Program-made: the position numbers and the translations under genes
NCBI RefSeq assembly: GCF_003046795.1
Contig: NZ_PZKN01000003.1
Location: forward strand, 102,481-166,480
From: Desulfonatronum sp. SC1
GTDB taxonomy: Bacteria; Desulfobacterota; Desulfovibrionia; Desulfovibrionales; Desulfonatronaceae
DNA: 64,000 nt
Direction: 5' to 3'
Part shown: positions 1 to 7,815 of the stretch, in pieces
Position numbering within the stretch: position 1 is the first letter of the stretch
Layout of the letters: every line of letters starts with the position of its first letter
Notes under the pieces: model-generated
What the model was told of the DNA's origin: nothing
The model's input: only the letters and a program-made list of their open reading frames with translations
Database searches by the model: none

Positions 1-835
1 TGAGTAGTCTTTTTCCCTGCACATCTTCACGCGGCACGAGGTAAAGAAGGCATGCATCCTGGGCGTAGGATATGTAGTTGTATATTGTTTCCAGGGATAT
101 CTTCCTCTTTTCGTGCTTCAGATACTTCAAAATGCTTGATCCGGAAAACGAGTTCGCCACATTCGCGAGAAGATACCCAAGCACACGCTCAAAAAGCTCT
201 ACATCCCGAAGTGAATGTCGTGCGACAATATCCTTGAGCAATATCGAGTTGTATATGTCCTTCAAATAGTCGTGAGCCGCGGCTGCATGCAGACTGTTTT
301 CATGGAGAAAAGGCATTCCGCCATATTCAAGAAACCTGGCGAATGCCTCGTCCGGCGACGATATTTCTTTTTTTTCCGCCAGTATTTTGGTCACTTCCTG
401 GAATGAAAAGGGGTAGACGGATATTTCAATATACCGGCCGGCAAGGTAGGTGGCCAGTTCTCCAGAAAGCAGTTTGGAGTTCGATCCGGTGATATAGAGA
501 TCACAGTCCAGATCCACTCTCAAGGAGTTGACCATTTTCTCCCAGCCGTCCAGTTCCTGGATTTCATCCAGAAAGAGATACGTCCTTCCGCCGCTGCTCT
601 CGCTTTTCCCCCTTATTTCCTCGTAAACGCTTCGCGCATCGCGATTGGCGTACGCCATGCTCTCGAAGTTGATCGTCAGGATTTGCTGCTCCGAGACGCC
701 ATCGGCCATCAGTTCCCGTTGAAGGAGTTGCAACAGTGTTGACTTGCCCGAACGACGAATCCCGGTGAAGACCTTGACCACATCCTTGTCAATAAAGGGT
801 CTGACCCGGTTGATGTAGTTTTCCCTCTTGATCAT
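1..835 (-). CDS. AAA ATPase, DUF4143-type (partial, C-terminus off the left edge)
   Basis: About 278 N-terminal residues are visible, starting MIKRENYINRV; the frame stays open to base 1. A P-loop GIRRSGKST lies near residues 28-36 and a Walker B YLFLDEIQEL follows near residue 90. A typical ITGSNSKLL sensor-like segment and a LAGRYIEI stretch come next. This is the layout of the AAA_14/DUF4143 family, large ATPases of unknown physiological role that are widespread in anaerobes and often mobile. The start is the ATG at 835; a weak purine run lies upstream. It is isolated on the minus strand, about 160 bp from its neighbour. The family assignment is firm; the function is unknown. Confidence 0.8.
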   Translation of the reverse strand, partial: MIKRENYINRVRPFIDKDVVKVFTGIRRSGKSTLLQLLQRELMADGVSEQQILTINFESMAYANRDARSVYEEIRGKSESSGGRTYLFLDEIQELDGWEKMVNSLRVDLDCDLYITGSNSKLLSGELATYLAGRYIEISVYPFSFQEVTKILAEKKEISSPDEAFARFLEYGGMPFLHENSLHAAAAHDYLKDIYNSILLKDIVARHSLRDVELFERVLGYLLANVANSFSGSSILKYLKHEKRKISLETIYNYISYAQDACLLYLVPREDVQGKRLL

Positions 836-995
836 GCCCACCTCCCCTGGCTGGGGATGGTATGCTTCCATGACGAAAACAGCAACATGTTTTTCAGGAA
901 GTTTACGGCGTATCGAAATCTTTATGGGGCTGGGGTAGTGGGGGAAAAGGATGGTCCGGCGAGCAAGCGTCAACCTCCTGGAAGGCGAGAGCGGA

Positions 996-3506
996 TCACC
1001 CGGTCTGACCGTAATACGCCCAAACTTGATCGAAGGATCGGCTAAAGGAGCGGTTTTCCATGTAGTTTCGGGCCTGGGTGCGCATTTTTCGCAGCAGGTC
1101 CGGGTTGTCCAGCAGGGTGGTCATGGCCTGGCGGTAAGCTTCGGCGGTGGTGGAGGGGACGATGAATCCGGTTTGGCCGGGAATCAGGTTTTCCTGGGGT
1201 CCGCCTTCGGCGGAGACGATCACCGGCAGGCCGGAGGCCTGGGCTTCCAGGACCACGTTGCCGAAGGTGTCCGTGGTGCTGGGGAAGACGAAGACGTCGG
1301 CCGAGGCGTAGGCCTGGGCCAGGGCTTCGCCGTCCAGGTAGCCGGTGAACACCGCGGGCGTTCCGCCGAGATTGCGCTCCATCTCCTCCCGATATGGGCC
1401 GTCGCCCACGATGATCAGCCGCACGTCGTTCCGTTCCCGGGCCAGATCCCGGAAGGCCTGCTCCAGGATGTGCAGGTTTTTTTCCTTGGACACCCGGCCC
1501 ACGTAGAGCAGTTTGGCCTCGTTGCGAAGCTGGAAGCGCTTTTCATAGAAACCGTTGCGCTTGGAGGGGTGGAAGCGCTCGATGTCGATGCCCCGTGGGT
1601 AGACCCGGACCTTTTCCGGGCGCAGGCCCTTGGCGATCAGTTCGTTGGCCGTGGCGTGGGACGGGGCGAAGACCAGGTCCATCTGGTCGTAGTACCACAG
1701 CGTGAACCGCCACATCAGTTCTTCCATGGCAAAGTCCTGGGTCAGGCATTTGGTGTATTGGGGCAGGGAGGTGTGGTAGGTGCCGTAGATGGGCAGGTGC
1801 ATCAGCTTGGCCAGGGCCAGGGCGGCCAGGCCGATGGGACCCGGGGTGGCGGAGTGAATGTGCGTGATTTCCTTGTCAAAGCAAAAGCGCATCATTTCCA
1901 GCACCGGCGGATAGAACAGCTTCAACTCGGGGTATTCGGGCAGTTCGAAGACGCCGATGGGGGTGAAGTTTTGCACGCCGTCCGCGGCCCGGACCGCCTC
2001 GTCCGGGGCGCAGGTGATGATGGTCATGTCCTTGCTGGTGGCCTGGGCCAGGGAAAGCTGCTGCTGAAGGGTCAGGGCCACGCCGTTGACCTCGTAGTAG
2101 GTGTCCGTGAAATGGGCCACCCGGGCGGCGAGGTGCTCTCGTGACCCGTTCCGGGTATCGTTCCGGGCACCATCTCGGGTTTCTTGCCCTTCGCCTTGCT
2201 GTTCCTCGGGCATCCTTTTGTCAGCGGCCAGGGCTTCCCGAATTTCCCGGCTGAATTTCCGGTCATGGGCGAACATGGAGTAGGAGAGGAAGTAGGGGGC
2301 GAGCAGGGTGTACAGGGCCCCGGCCGAGCCCAGGGAGTGGAAGATGTTGAAGATGCTGCCCTGGGCGATTTTGCGCAGCATGTGGTCCGCTGAATGCTTC
2401 ATGACCTGGTTGGCGGAGCGGTTCACGAAGGAGAACCACGCCTTGCCCTGACCCTCCCGCCCGTTGTCGCTGGAGCGGACGATGGACATCAGTTCCGGGT
2501 CGTTCCAGATCAGCCGGGCCGTCTCGTAGCGCAGCAGGTCCTGGAGCTGCTCCGGAGGGTTGCGACGGGAGCCGGGTCCGATTCTGGGGCGAATCCTCTG
2601 GGACCAGAGGGCATGCAGGGAGCCCAGCAGCCCGGATTCCTCCTCCCGGCCCGGATACAGGTTGCGGTCGATGAACTTGAGCAGAATGTCCTTGTTGACG
2701 TGTTTTCTCAGCTCGAATTTCTGGGCGTAGAACTGGTAGGCGATGCTGTAGAGGTTGTGGGCCAAAGTCTGGGGAGAGGAGGAAACGCCCACCGGAATGG
2801 CTTCGCCGTTCCGGACGCCATTCAGAAAGCCGGTCACGTCCCGGCGTCCAGGCACCACCGTGTGCGTCCGGGCCATGTTCAGGGAGCTGTGGTCGTCCGA
2901 GCCGCCGGTGAGGTGCTTGATCCAGGGCTCGGGAGGCAGGGCGGCCCGGTCGTGGACGTTCTCCAGACGCTGGATGTCCTCCGGGGAGAGACCTCCAAGG
3001 ATGCGTTTCAGGTTGATGTTCAGGTGTTCGTCCCGGGCCCCGTTGATCTCGAAATGCTTGAACAGCAGCAGCAACTGTTCGAAATGGGCCTTGGTCAGCT
3101 TGTCGTTGACCGAGAACAGCGGGTGGGCCAGGACGTGCAGGATTTCGGCCCGGCGCAGATACTCGGCCAGATCAAAGACGTTGTCCCGGTATTTCTGGAT
3201 TTCCCGGTGCTGGGCCTCGGTGATGTCGTAGGCCAGGACGTGGACCTTGCAGCGATCCTCGGGGAAGTAGGCCGTGATCTCCTCGCTGACGAAGGTGTCC
3301 GGCAGGTGGGCGATGTCCAGGCTGCCCTCGATGGTGTTGTGATCCGTAATGGTGATCAGGTCCATGCCCTTGTCCCGCAGGGTGCGGTAGAGGTGCAACG
3401 GCTCGGTGTAGCTCTCCGCGCATCCGATCTTTTGCAGCACCCATTGGGACGGACGTTTGGAATACTTGGAGTGGACGTGCAGATCGGCCTTGGTCGTTGG
3501 TTCCAT
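996..3506 (-). CDS. PHP-domain / GT4 glycosyltransferase fusion
   Basis: 836 residues. The N-terminus is a PHP metal-dependent phosphoesterase-like domain: DLHVHSKYS near residue 8, ITDHNTIEG near 56, LAHPLFS and GGSDDHS further on, so the metal-ligand set looks complete. From about residue 440 there is a GT4 (GT-B) glycosyltransferase with LLYVGRVSKEKN, IVGDGPYREE and the EX7E-type region FPSTTDTFGNVVLEAQASG. The start at 3506 is preferred because AGGGAGGTG lies 5 bases upstream; an upstream extension to 3578 has no such site. It is divergent from the acyltransferase at 3730 across a region with Pho-box-like repeats. GT4 enzymes of this kind glycosylate lipids or polysaccharides; a role in membrane glycolipid synthesis is my inference. 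The substrate of the PHP half is unknown. Confidence 0.85.
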   Translation of the reverse strand: MEPTTKADLHVHSKYSKRPSQWVLQKIGCAESYTEPLHLYRTLRDKGMDLITITDHNTIEGSLDIAHLPDTFVSEEITAYFPEDRCKVHVLAYDITEAQHREIQKYRDNVFDLAEYLRRAEILHVLAHPLFSVNDKLTKAHFEQLLLLFKHFEINGARDEHLNINLKRILGGLSPEDIQRLENVHDRAALPPEPWIKHLTGGSDDHSSLNMARTHTVVPGRRDVTGFLNGVRNGEAIPVGVSSSPQTLAHNLYSIAYQFYAQKFELRKHVNKDILLKFIDRNLYPGREEESGLLGSLHALWSQRIRPRIGPGSRRNPPEQLQDLLRYETARLIWNDPELMSIVRSSDNGREGQGKAWFSFVNRSANQVMKHSADHMLRKIAQGSIFNIFHSLGSAGALYTLLAPYFLSYSMFAHDRKFSREIREALAADKRMPEEQQGEGQETRDGARNDTRNGSREHLAARVAHFTDTYYEVNGVALTLQQQLSLAQATSKDMTIITCAPDEAVRAADGVQNFTPIGVFELPEYPELKLFYPPVLEMMRFCFDKEITHIHSATPGPIGLAALALAKLMHLPIYGTYHTSLPQYTKCLTQDFAMEELMWRFTLWYYDQMDLVFAPSHATANELIAKGLRPEKVRVYPRGIDIERFHPSKRNGFYEKRFQLRNEAKLLYVGRVSKEKNLHILEQAFRDLARERNDVRLIIVGDGPYREEMERNLGGTPAVFTGYLDGEALAQAYASADVFVFPSTTDTFGNVVLEAQASGLPVIVSAEGGPQENLIPGQTGFIVPSTTAEAYRQAMTTLLDNPDLLRKMRTQARNYMENRSFSRSFDQVWAYYGQTG

Positions 3507-3548
3507 ATTCACCTCCCTGGTATGTTGGGGAAGTGGTACCCGGAACAG

Positions 3549-3587
3549 GTGACGAAATGACGACAAGGGGGTGACCAAAGATGACAG
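3549..3587 (-). promoter_or_regulatory. Pho-box-like array facing the PHP/GT4 gene
   Basis: On the minus strand, half-sites read CTGTCAT (3587-3581), TGGTCAC (3577-3571), TTGTCGT (3566-3560) and TCGTCAC (3555-3549). The last three are exactly 11 bp apart; the first, a perfect match to the E. coli PhoB half-site, is 10 bp away. The array ends 43 bases before the start codon at 3506, a sensible place for an activator site. PhoB binds 7-bp direct repeats with 4-bp spacers in enterobacteria; applying that here is inference. Confidence 0.5.
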
Positions 3588-3615
3588 GCTTGTAAAAATC
3601 TCGTGACATTTCGCG

Positions 3616-3655
3616 TTGTCACCGAATCTTCACATTTCAGTCACCCGGCGGTCAT
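3616..3655 (+). promoter_or_regulatory. Pho-box-like array facing the OlsF-like gene
   Basis: Four plus-strand half-sites sit at exact 11-bp steps: TTGTCAC (3616), TCTTCAC (3627), CAGTCAC (3638) and CGGTCAT (3649). Each resembles the PhoB half-site CTGTCAT, with 4-bp spacers. A possible -10 hexamer, GATAGT, is at 3674-3679 and the start codon is at 3730. The strict periodicity, and the mirrored array on the other strand, make chance less likely. No phoB gene lies in the window. Confidence 0.5.
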
Positions 3656-3729
3656 GCTTCGGAGCGGGAATGGGATAGTGAGCGGGCGGTAGTTCACTTT
3701 CCTGAATCTTCAGCCGGAGGATGTCCGTG

Positions 3730-5670
3730 ATGAGCGCCACCGCAACTGCTTCGCATCGTCTGATCGACCTGCCTTCACCCTTTGTCCGTCCGCTGCCCAG
3801 CAAATTGTTCGGCCTAGCCAAGCCGTCCCTGGAGAAAGTGCTGGCCCTGAGCTATTTGAACCGGAAGTACGGGGAAGTCCTGTCCGACCTGGATCAGACG
3901 CCGGAGGGGCAGGACCAGGTTGATTTTCTGGAGCGGTCCCTGAAGGCCCTGAACATCGGCGTGGTCCTGGATGACGCGGAATTGGAGCGCATTCCAAAGG
4001 ACGGACCGGTGGTCGTGGTGGCCAACCATCCCTTCGGGGCGCTGGAGGGGCTGGTCATGGCCGCGGTGCTGCGCAAGCGGCGGCCGGACCTGAAGATCAT
4101 GGCCAATCACCTGCTGGAACGGGTGGGGGAGTTGCGGGACTTGTTCCTGTTCGTGGACCCTTTCCTGGGCGGGGCGAACACGGTGCACGGCAACGGAGCG
4201 GCTCTGAAGAAAATTCTGGCCTGGCTGCGAGAGGGCGGGTTGTTGGGGGTGTTCCCGGCCGGGGAGGTTTCCCACTTGCAGGTTTTGCGGCGGACCATGG
4301 CTGATCCGCCCTGGAGCGAATCCGTGGCCCGGATCATCCGCAAGACCGGGGCCGCGGCGGTGCCGATGTTTTTTCAGGGAACCAACGGCCCGTTGTTTCA
4401 TATGGCCGGACTGATTCATCCGCGGCTGCGGACCGTGCTGCTCCCCCACGCCCTGGTGCGCAAGTCCGGTTCGCAGATCCGGGTGCGCATCGGTCGGCCC
4501 CTGGGACCCAAGCACTTGGCCGGCTGTCCCACGGACGCCGATCTGATCGCCTACCTGCGCCACCGGACCTATCTTCTGCAATGCGGGTCCAAGCCGCGAC
4601 GCAATAATCCGACGGGCCATCACCCGCTCTTGCCGTCGATTGCGTCGGACGGGCCGCCAACGGAACGTTCAAGCGGGCGGGTTGCGGAGGCCGCGCATGC
4701 CGCCGGGAACTCGCTGCATCTCGAACAGCAGGCCCTGTCCGCGGACCAGATCCTGCTGGAAACCGATGAATTTTGCGTCCATCTGGCCGAGGCCCGGAAC
4801 ATTCCTCATCTGTTGCACGAAATCGGTCGGCTGCGGGAAATGACCTTTCGGCTGGCCGGGGAAGGAACGGGCAAGGAGGTGGACCTGGACATCTTCGACG
4901 CCCACTATCTGCACCTGTTTCTCTGGGACAAACGGGAGCAACGGATTGCCGGGGCCTACCGGCTGGGGCGCACGGACGTGATTCTCAAGAATCACGGAGC
5001 CAAGGGGCTGTACACCAGCACCTTGTTCTCGTTTCGGCCCGGATTCTGGGACAAAGTTGTTCCGGCCCTGGAACTGGGACGGTCCTTCGTGCGCCCGGAA
5101 TACCAGAAGAACTACGCCCCCTTGCTCCTGCTCTGGAAGGGCATCGCCCGGTTCATTCTGCGCCATCCGGAGTACCGGACCCTGTTCGGCCCGGTGAGCA
5201 TCGACAACGAGTACCACCGCTTTTCCCGACAACTGATGGTGGGCTTCTTGCGGGCCCACGGCCACATGCACGAACTGGCCGACCACGTCCGCCCCCGTCG
5301 TCCCTTTCGCCAACGCCGACTGTTCCGCCTGGACGACTCTCTGCTGACCATGATGTCCAAGACCATCGACGACGTCTCGGACATCATCACGGACATCGAC
5401 CGCCACAAGACCGGGGTTCCGGTGCTGTTGCGCCAGTACCTGAAGTTGGGCGGAAAAATGCTCGGATTCAACGTGGACCGGGAATTCAGCGACGTCCTGG
5501 ACGGCCTGGTTTTGGTAGACCTGCTCCAAACCGACCGCCGAACCCTGGACCGGTATCTGGGCAAGGAAGAGGCCAGGGATTTTCTGGCTCTGCACCGGGC
5601 CGGGGAAAGAGTGTCGAGAGGAGGGCAAAGCGGATCGGGCGGCGGAGGTGTAGCCGCGATGGCGGGGTGA
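3730..5670 (+). CDS. OlsF-like bifunctional acyltransferase (PlsC + GNAT domains)
   Basis: 646 residues in two parts. Residues about 80-275 form a PlsC-type O-acyltransferase with VVVVANHPFGALEG near 93-106 and FPAGEVSH near 175-182. Residues about 335-560 form a GNAT-type N-acyltransferase of the hemolysin/OlsB group, including GAYRLGRTDV and LELGRSFVRPEY. This order (O-acyl domain first, N-acyl domain second) is that described for OlsF, which makes ornithine lipids in one polypeptide. Ornithine lipids are phosphorus-free membrane lipids often induced by phosphate limitation. The ATG at 3730 is chosen because GGAGG lies 9 bases upstream; the ATG at 3721 abuts that site with no spacer. A lysophospholipid acyltransferase with another amine acceptor cannot be excluded. 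Confidence 0.72.
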   Translation: MSATATASHRLIDLPSPFVRPLPSKLFGLAKPSLEKVLALSYLNRKYGEVLSDLDQTPEGQDQVDFLERSLKALNIGVVLDDAELERIPKDGPVVVVANHPFGALEGLVMAAVLRKRRPDLKIMANHLLERVGELRDLFLFVDPFLGGANTVHGNGAALKKILAWLREGGLLGVFPAGEVSHLQVLRRTMADPPWSESVARIIRKTGAAAVPMFFQGTNGPLFHMAGLIHPRLRTVLLPHALVRKSGSQIRVRIGRPLGPKHLAGCPTDADLIAYLRHRTYLLQCGSKPRRNNPTGHHPLLPSIASDGPPTERSSGRVAEAAHAAGNSLHLEQQALSADQILLETDEFCVHLAEARNIPHLLHEIGRLREMTFRLAGEGTGKEVDLDIFDAHYLHLFLWDKREQRIAGAYRLGRTDVILKNHGAKGLYTSTLFSFRPGFWDKVVPALELGRSFVRPEYQKNYAPLLLLWKGIARFILRHPEYRTLFGPVSIDNEYHRFSRQLMVGFLRAHGHMHELADHVRPRRPFRQRRLFRLDDSLLTMMSKTIDDVSDIITDIDRHKTGVPVLLRQYLKLGGKMLGFNVDREFSDVLDGLVLVDLLQTDRRTLDRYLGKEEARDFLALHRAGERVSRGGQSGSGGGGVAAMAG

Positions 5671-5724
5671 AGGGGAACGGGTGATGAGTTGAACGACGAT
5701 ACCGGATTGTCGTTTCCGTGTCGT

Positions 5725-6141
5725 TCAGGTGTGCGCGTTGAAGGTGAACGGATTGAGGGTGGGTACGGAGAAGACTTTGAAATCGGAGATATTTCTCGTG
5801 ACGACGGTCAGACCGTGTACGGAGGCGATGGCGGCGATCATTGCGTCTTCATAGAGGGTGTCGGATTTGCGGTGCATCATTTTCGCCCAAAGTCGAAACG
5901 CGGGGACATCCATGGGTAAAATATTGGAGGCATCCGTGAGCAAATCCAGCCAGGCCTCGATTTCCTTGGCCTTGCGGGCGTCTTGATCCCGGCTCAACTC
6001 AATGCCCGCTTGGATTTCCCCGATCGTCACCGCGGACACGTACAGGTCACGCTCGTCAATGGATTCCAGCCAGGCAATGACGGCTCCATGCGGGCGAGGT
6101 TTGCGCAGTTCCGAGACGACATTGGTATCCAGCAGGTACAT
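5725..6141 (-). CDS. PIN-domain toxin (VapC/FitB family)
   Basis: 138 residues starting MYLLDTNVVSELRK, a classic FitB/VapC opening with the first catalytic Asp in LLDTN. Further acidic residues are in LYEDAMIAAIA and the C-terminal TRNISDF. The family are Mg-dependent ribonucleases that cut tRNA or rRNA. It starts 3 bases after the stop of the antitoxin at 6145, so the two are translated together. It is transcribed toward the convergent acyltransferase gene. Confidence 0.88.
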   Translation of the reverse strand: MYLLDTNVVSELRKPRPHGAVIAWLESIDERDLYVSAVTIGEIQAGIELSRDQDARKAKEIEAWLDLLTDASNILPMDVPAFRLWAKMMHRKSDTLYEDAMIAAIASVHGLTVVTRNISDFKVFSVPTLNPFTFNAHT

Positions 6142-6144
6142 GAC

Positions 6145-6402
6145 TCACTCCCATTCGCGAACCTGACGGCGTCGAGCTCCGCCTCGCTCCGGAACAAGAA
6201 ATTCGGTGCGCGGAGACTTCATCAGCAGGATTTGTTTGAGGGATGGACGGGCCGCGGCCTGGAGGCGTCGCCATGCATCAATGGGCAACAGCACCGCTGT
6301 TTCGGTTCCCCGGCGGGTTACGACCTGGGGGCCTTTGGAGACGCAGGCGTCAAGTAATTCGCTGAAACGAGCCTTGGCATCTTGTACCGGCCATGTCTGC
6401 AT
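6145..6402 (-). CDS. Phd/YefM-family antitoxin
   Basis: 85 residues starting MQTWPVQDAKARFSELLDAC, the N-terminal DNA-binding motif of Phd/YefM antitoxins. The second half, with the conserved-looking MKSPRTEF segment, should wrap the PIN toxin. GAGGTGAAGTG precedes the ATG at 6402, so this start is preferred over the GTG at 6405. It is the first gene of the pair and is expected to autorepress through the repeats at 6446-6466. Confidence 0.85.
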   Translation of the reverse strand: MQTWPVQDAKARFSELLDACVSKGPQVVTRRGTETAVLLPIDAWRRLQAAARPSLKQILLMKSPRTEFLVPERGGARRRQVREWE

Positions 6403-6445
6403 CACTTCACCTCTGCTTTGGAATTGAATCGACGGGCAACCAGAA

Positions 6446-6489
6446 GACTAGTTAGCTGACTAGTTATCCCGTGTCGGTGTTGGAGTCAA
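6446..6489 (-). promoter_or_regulatory. Promoter and operator of the toxin-antitoxin pair
   Basis: Two identical 9-bp direct repeats GACTAGTTA lie at 6446-6454 and 6458-6466, 12 bp apart; each contains the palindrome ACTAGT. On the minus strand TTGACT (6489-6484) is followed after 17 bases by TAACTA (6466-6461), so the likely -10 lies inside the operator. This fits autorepression by the Phd-like antitoxin. The -10 match is weak. Confidence 0.6.
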
Positions 6490-6547
6490 GACATCGCCTC
6501 ATCTTCGGACCGGATACCGTCTCACGCTTTCCTTGGTTTTATTGTCA

Positions 6548-6576
6548 CCGTCACGCAATTGTCATTCAAACGTAAC
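6548..6576 (+). promoter_or_regulatory. Pho-box-like array before the phosphonate transporter
   Basis: Three 7-mers at exact 11-bp steps: CCGTCAC (6548), TTGTCAT (6559) and ACGTAAC (6570). The middle one matches the PhoB half-site at six of seven positions; the third is weak. It lies 112 bases before the start codon at 6688. The same arrangement occurs twice at 3549-3655, which raises its credibility. Confidence 0.4.
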
Positions 6577-6687
6577 GCGAAGTGATTGTTCCGGGCTTTG
6601 GATTAAGGGTAGTTGTAGGGCTGAGGCGGCTCTGAAGGCTGTTTCGCGAACTTCCCTTTTTACCCAAACCCAGAAAGGAGCAATCGG

Positions 6688-7722
6688 ATGACAATTTTTA
6701 GCTCTTACGCGTTGCGGTTCGTTATGGTCTGCGCCGTGGTCTGCTGCGCGGCTGTCGGATTTTCGGCGTCCCAGGTCCGGGCCGACGAGATCACGGTGTA
6801 CACGTCCTACGAAGAGGATGAGGCCGCGGCGTTTTTGGCGGCCATGCAGCGGGATCTGCCGACGCTGAAGGTGAACATGCTGCGGCTGTCCACCGGGGAT
6901 CTGCACGCCCGGATGCTGGCCGAGGCGGGCAATCCCCGGCACGACGTGATCTGGGGCTGGGCCGTGACGAACATGGTTGACCCTCGGATTCAGGACATGC
7001 TGGAGCCGTATCAACCCAAGGGTATCGATCGGATTCCGGCCCGGTTCCGCGACTCTGACGGACGCTGGTTCGCCAAGACCGGGTACATGGCCGCGTTTTG
7101 CGTGAATAACGAAGTCCTTCAGCGCAAGAATCTGCCCATGCCCACTTCCTGGGAAGATCTGCTCAAGCCCGAGTTCAAGGGTGAAGTGGTCATGCCCAAC
7201 CCGGCCAGCTCCGGCACCGGGTATCTGCAAATCGCCTCAATCCTGCAAATGAAGGGCGAGGAGGCCGGGTGGAAGTATCTGGCCGAGCTGGACAAGAACA
7301 TCGCCCAGTACATCAAGAGCGGTTCCCGGCCCTGCAACGTGGCCAGTGCCGGGGAGTTCGCCGTGGGGGCCTCTTTTGCCCTGCGGGCCATCAAGAACAT
7401 CGACGAAGGCTATCCCATCACAATGATTATTCCCTCCGAAGGAGCCGGCAACGAGCTGGAAGCCTCCGGCTTGATGAAGTCATCAAAGAACAAGGAAGCT
7501 GCCAAGCGGTTCCTGGACTGGACGGTCAGCAAGGCCGCTGTGGACGAGTACTACAAGTGGAAGGAAATCGTCACGGTCAGCGGCGGGTCCATGCCGGAGT
7601 CCTTTCGCAAGGCCGGCTTGCCCGCGGATATCGGTACGGTAATGGTGGACATGGATTTTGCCTGGTCCGCGCAAAACCGGGACCGGATTCTGCAGCAGTG
7701 GCAGGACAAGCTGGAGCGCTAG
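6688..7722 (+). CDS. 2-aminoethylphosphonate-type ABC transporter, substrate-binding protein
   Basis: 344 residues with a signal peptide cut near SQVRADEIT (about residue 32). The mature protein opens EITVYTSYEEDEAA and carries MPTSWEDLLKPEFKGEVVMP and PNPASSGTGYLQ. These segments are typical of the PhnS-like group within the Fe(III)/spermidine-type extracellular binding proteins. AAAGGAG lies 8 bases before the ATG. It heads a three-gene operon with the ATPase and a fused permease. The phosphonate assignment follows the family; iron or another anion is the alternative. A hairpin after the gene may keep its transcript in excess. Confidence 0.78.
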   Translation: MTIFSSYALRFVMVCAVVCCAAVGFSASQVRADEITVYTSYEEDEAAAFLAAMQRDLPTLKVNMLRLSTGDLHARMLAEAGNPRHDVIWGWAVTNMVDPRIQDMLEPYQPKGIDRIPARFRDSDGRWFAKTGYMAAFCVNNEVLQRKNLPMPTSWEDLLKPEFKGEVVMPNPASSGTGYLQIASILQMKGEEAGWKYLAELDKNIAQYIKSGSRPCNVASAGEFAVGASFALRAIKNIDEGYPITMIIPSEGAGNELEASGLMKSSKNKEAAKRFLDWTVSKAAVDEYYKWKEIVTVSGGSMPESFRKAGLPADIGTVMVDMDFAWSAQNRDRILQQWQDKLER

Positions 7723-7752
7723 GCTGTCCGCTGAAAAAATCCCAATTCCGCG

Positions 7753-7780
7753 CGGCCTTCAGGCGAATGTCTGAAGGCCG
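7753..7780 (+). promoter_or_regulatory. Intercistronic hairpin after the binding-protein gene
   Basis: A perfect 10-bp stem, CGGCCTTCAG with CTGAAGGCCG, closes an 8-base loop between the binding-protein and ATPase genes. It is followed only by TGTTTCG, so it is a weak terminator at best. Such hairpins commonly protect the upstream message or reduce read-through, giving more binding protein than membrane components. Confidence 0.6.
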
Positions 7781-7815
7781 TGTTTCGTAGAACATCGATC
7801 GGACGAGGTGACGCG

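Noticed and set aside
951..2144. Long plus-strand frames opposite the PHP/GT4 gene (also opposite tolC, purB, hsdR and others)
   Set aside because: They are antisense shadows with no start signals or family features; high GC content keeps them open.
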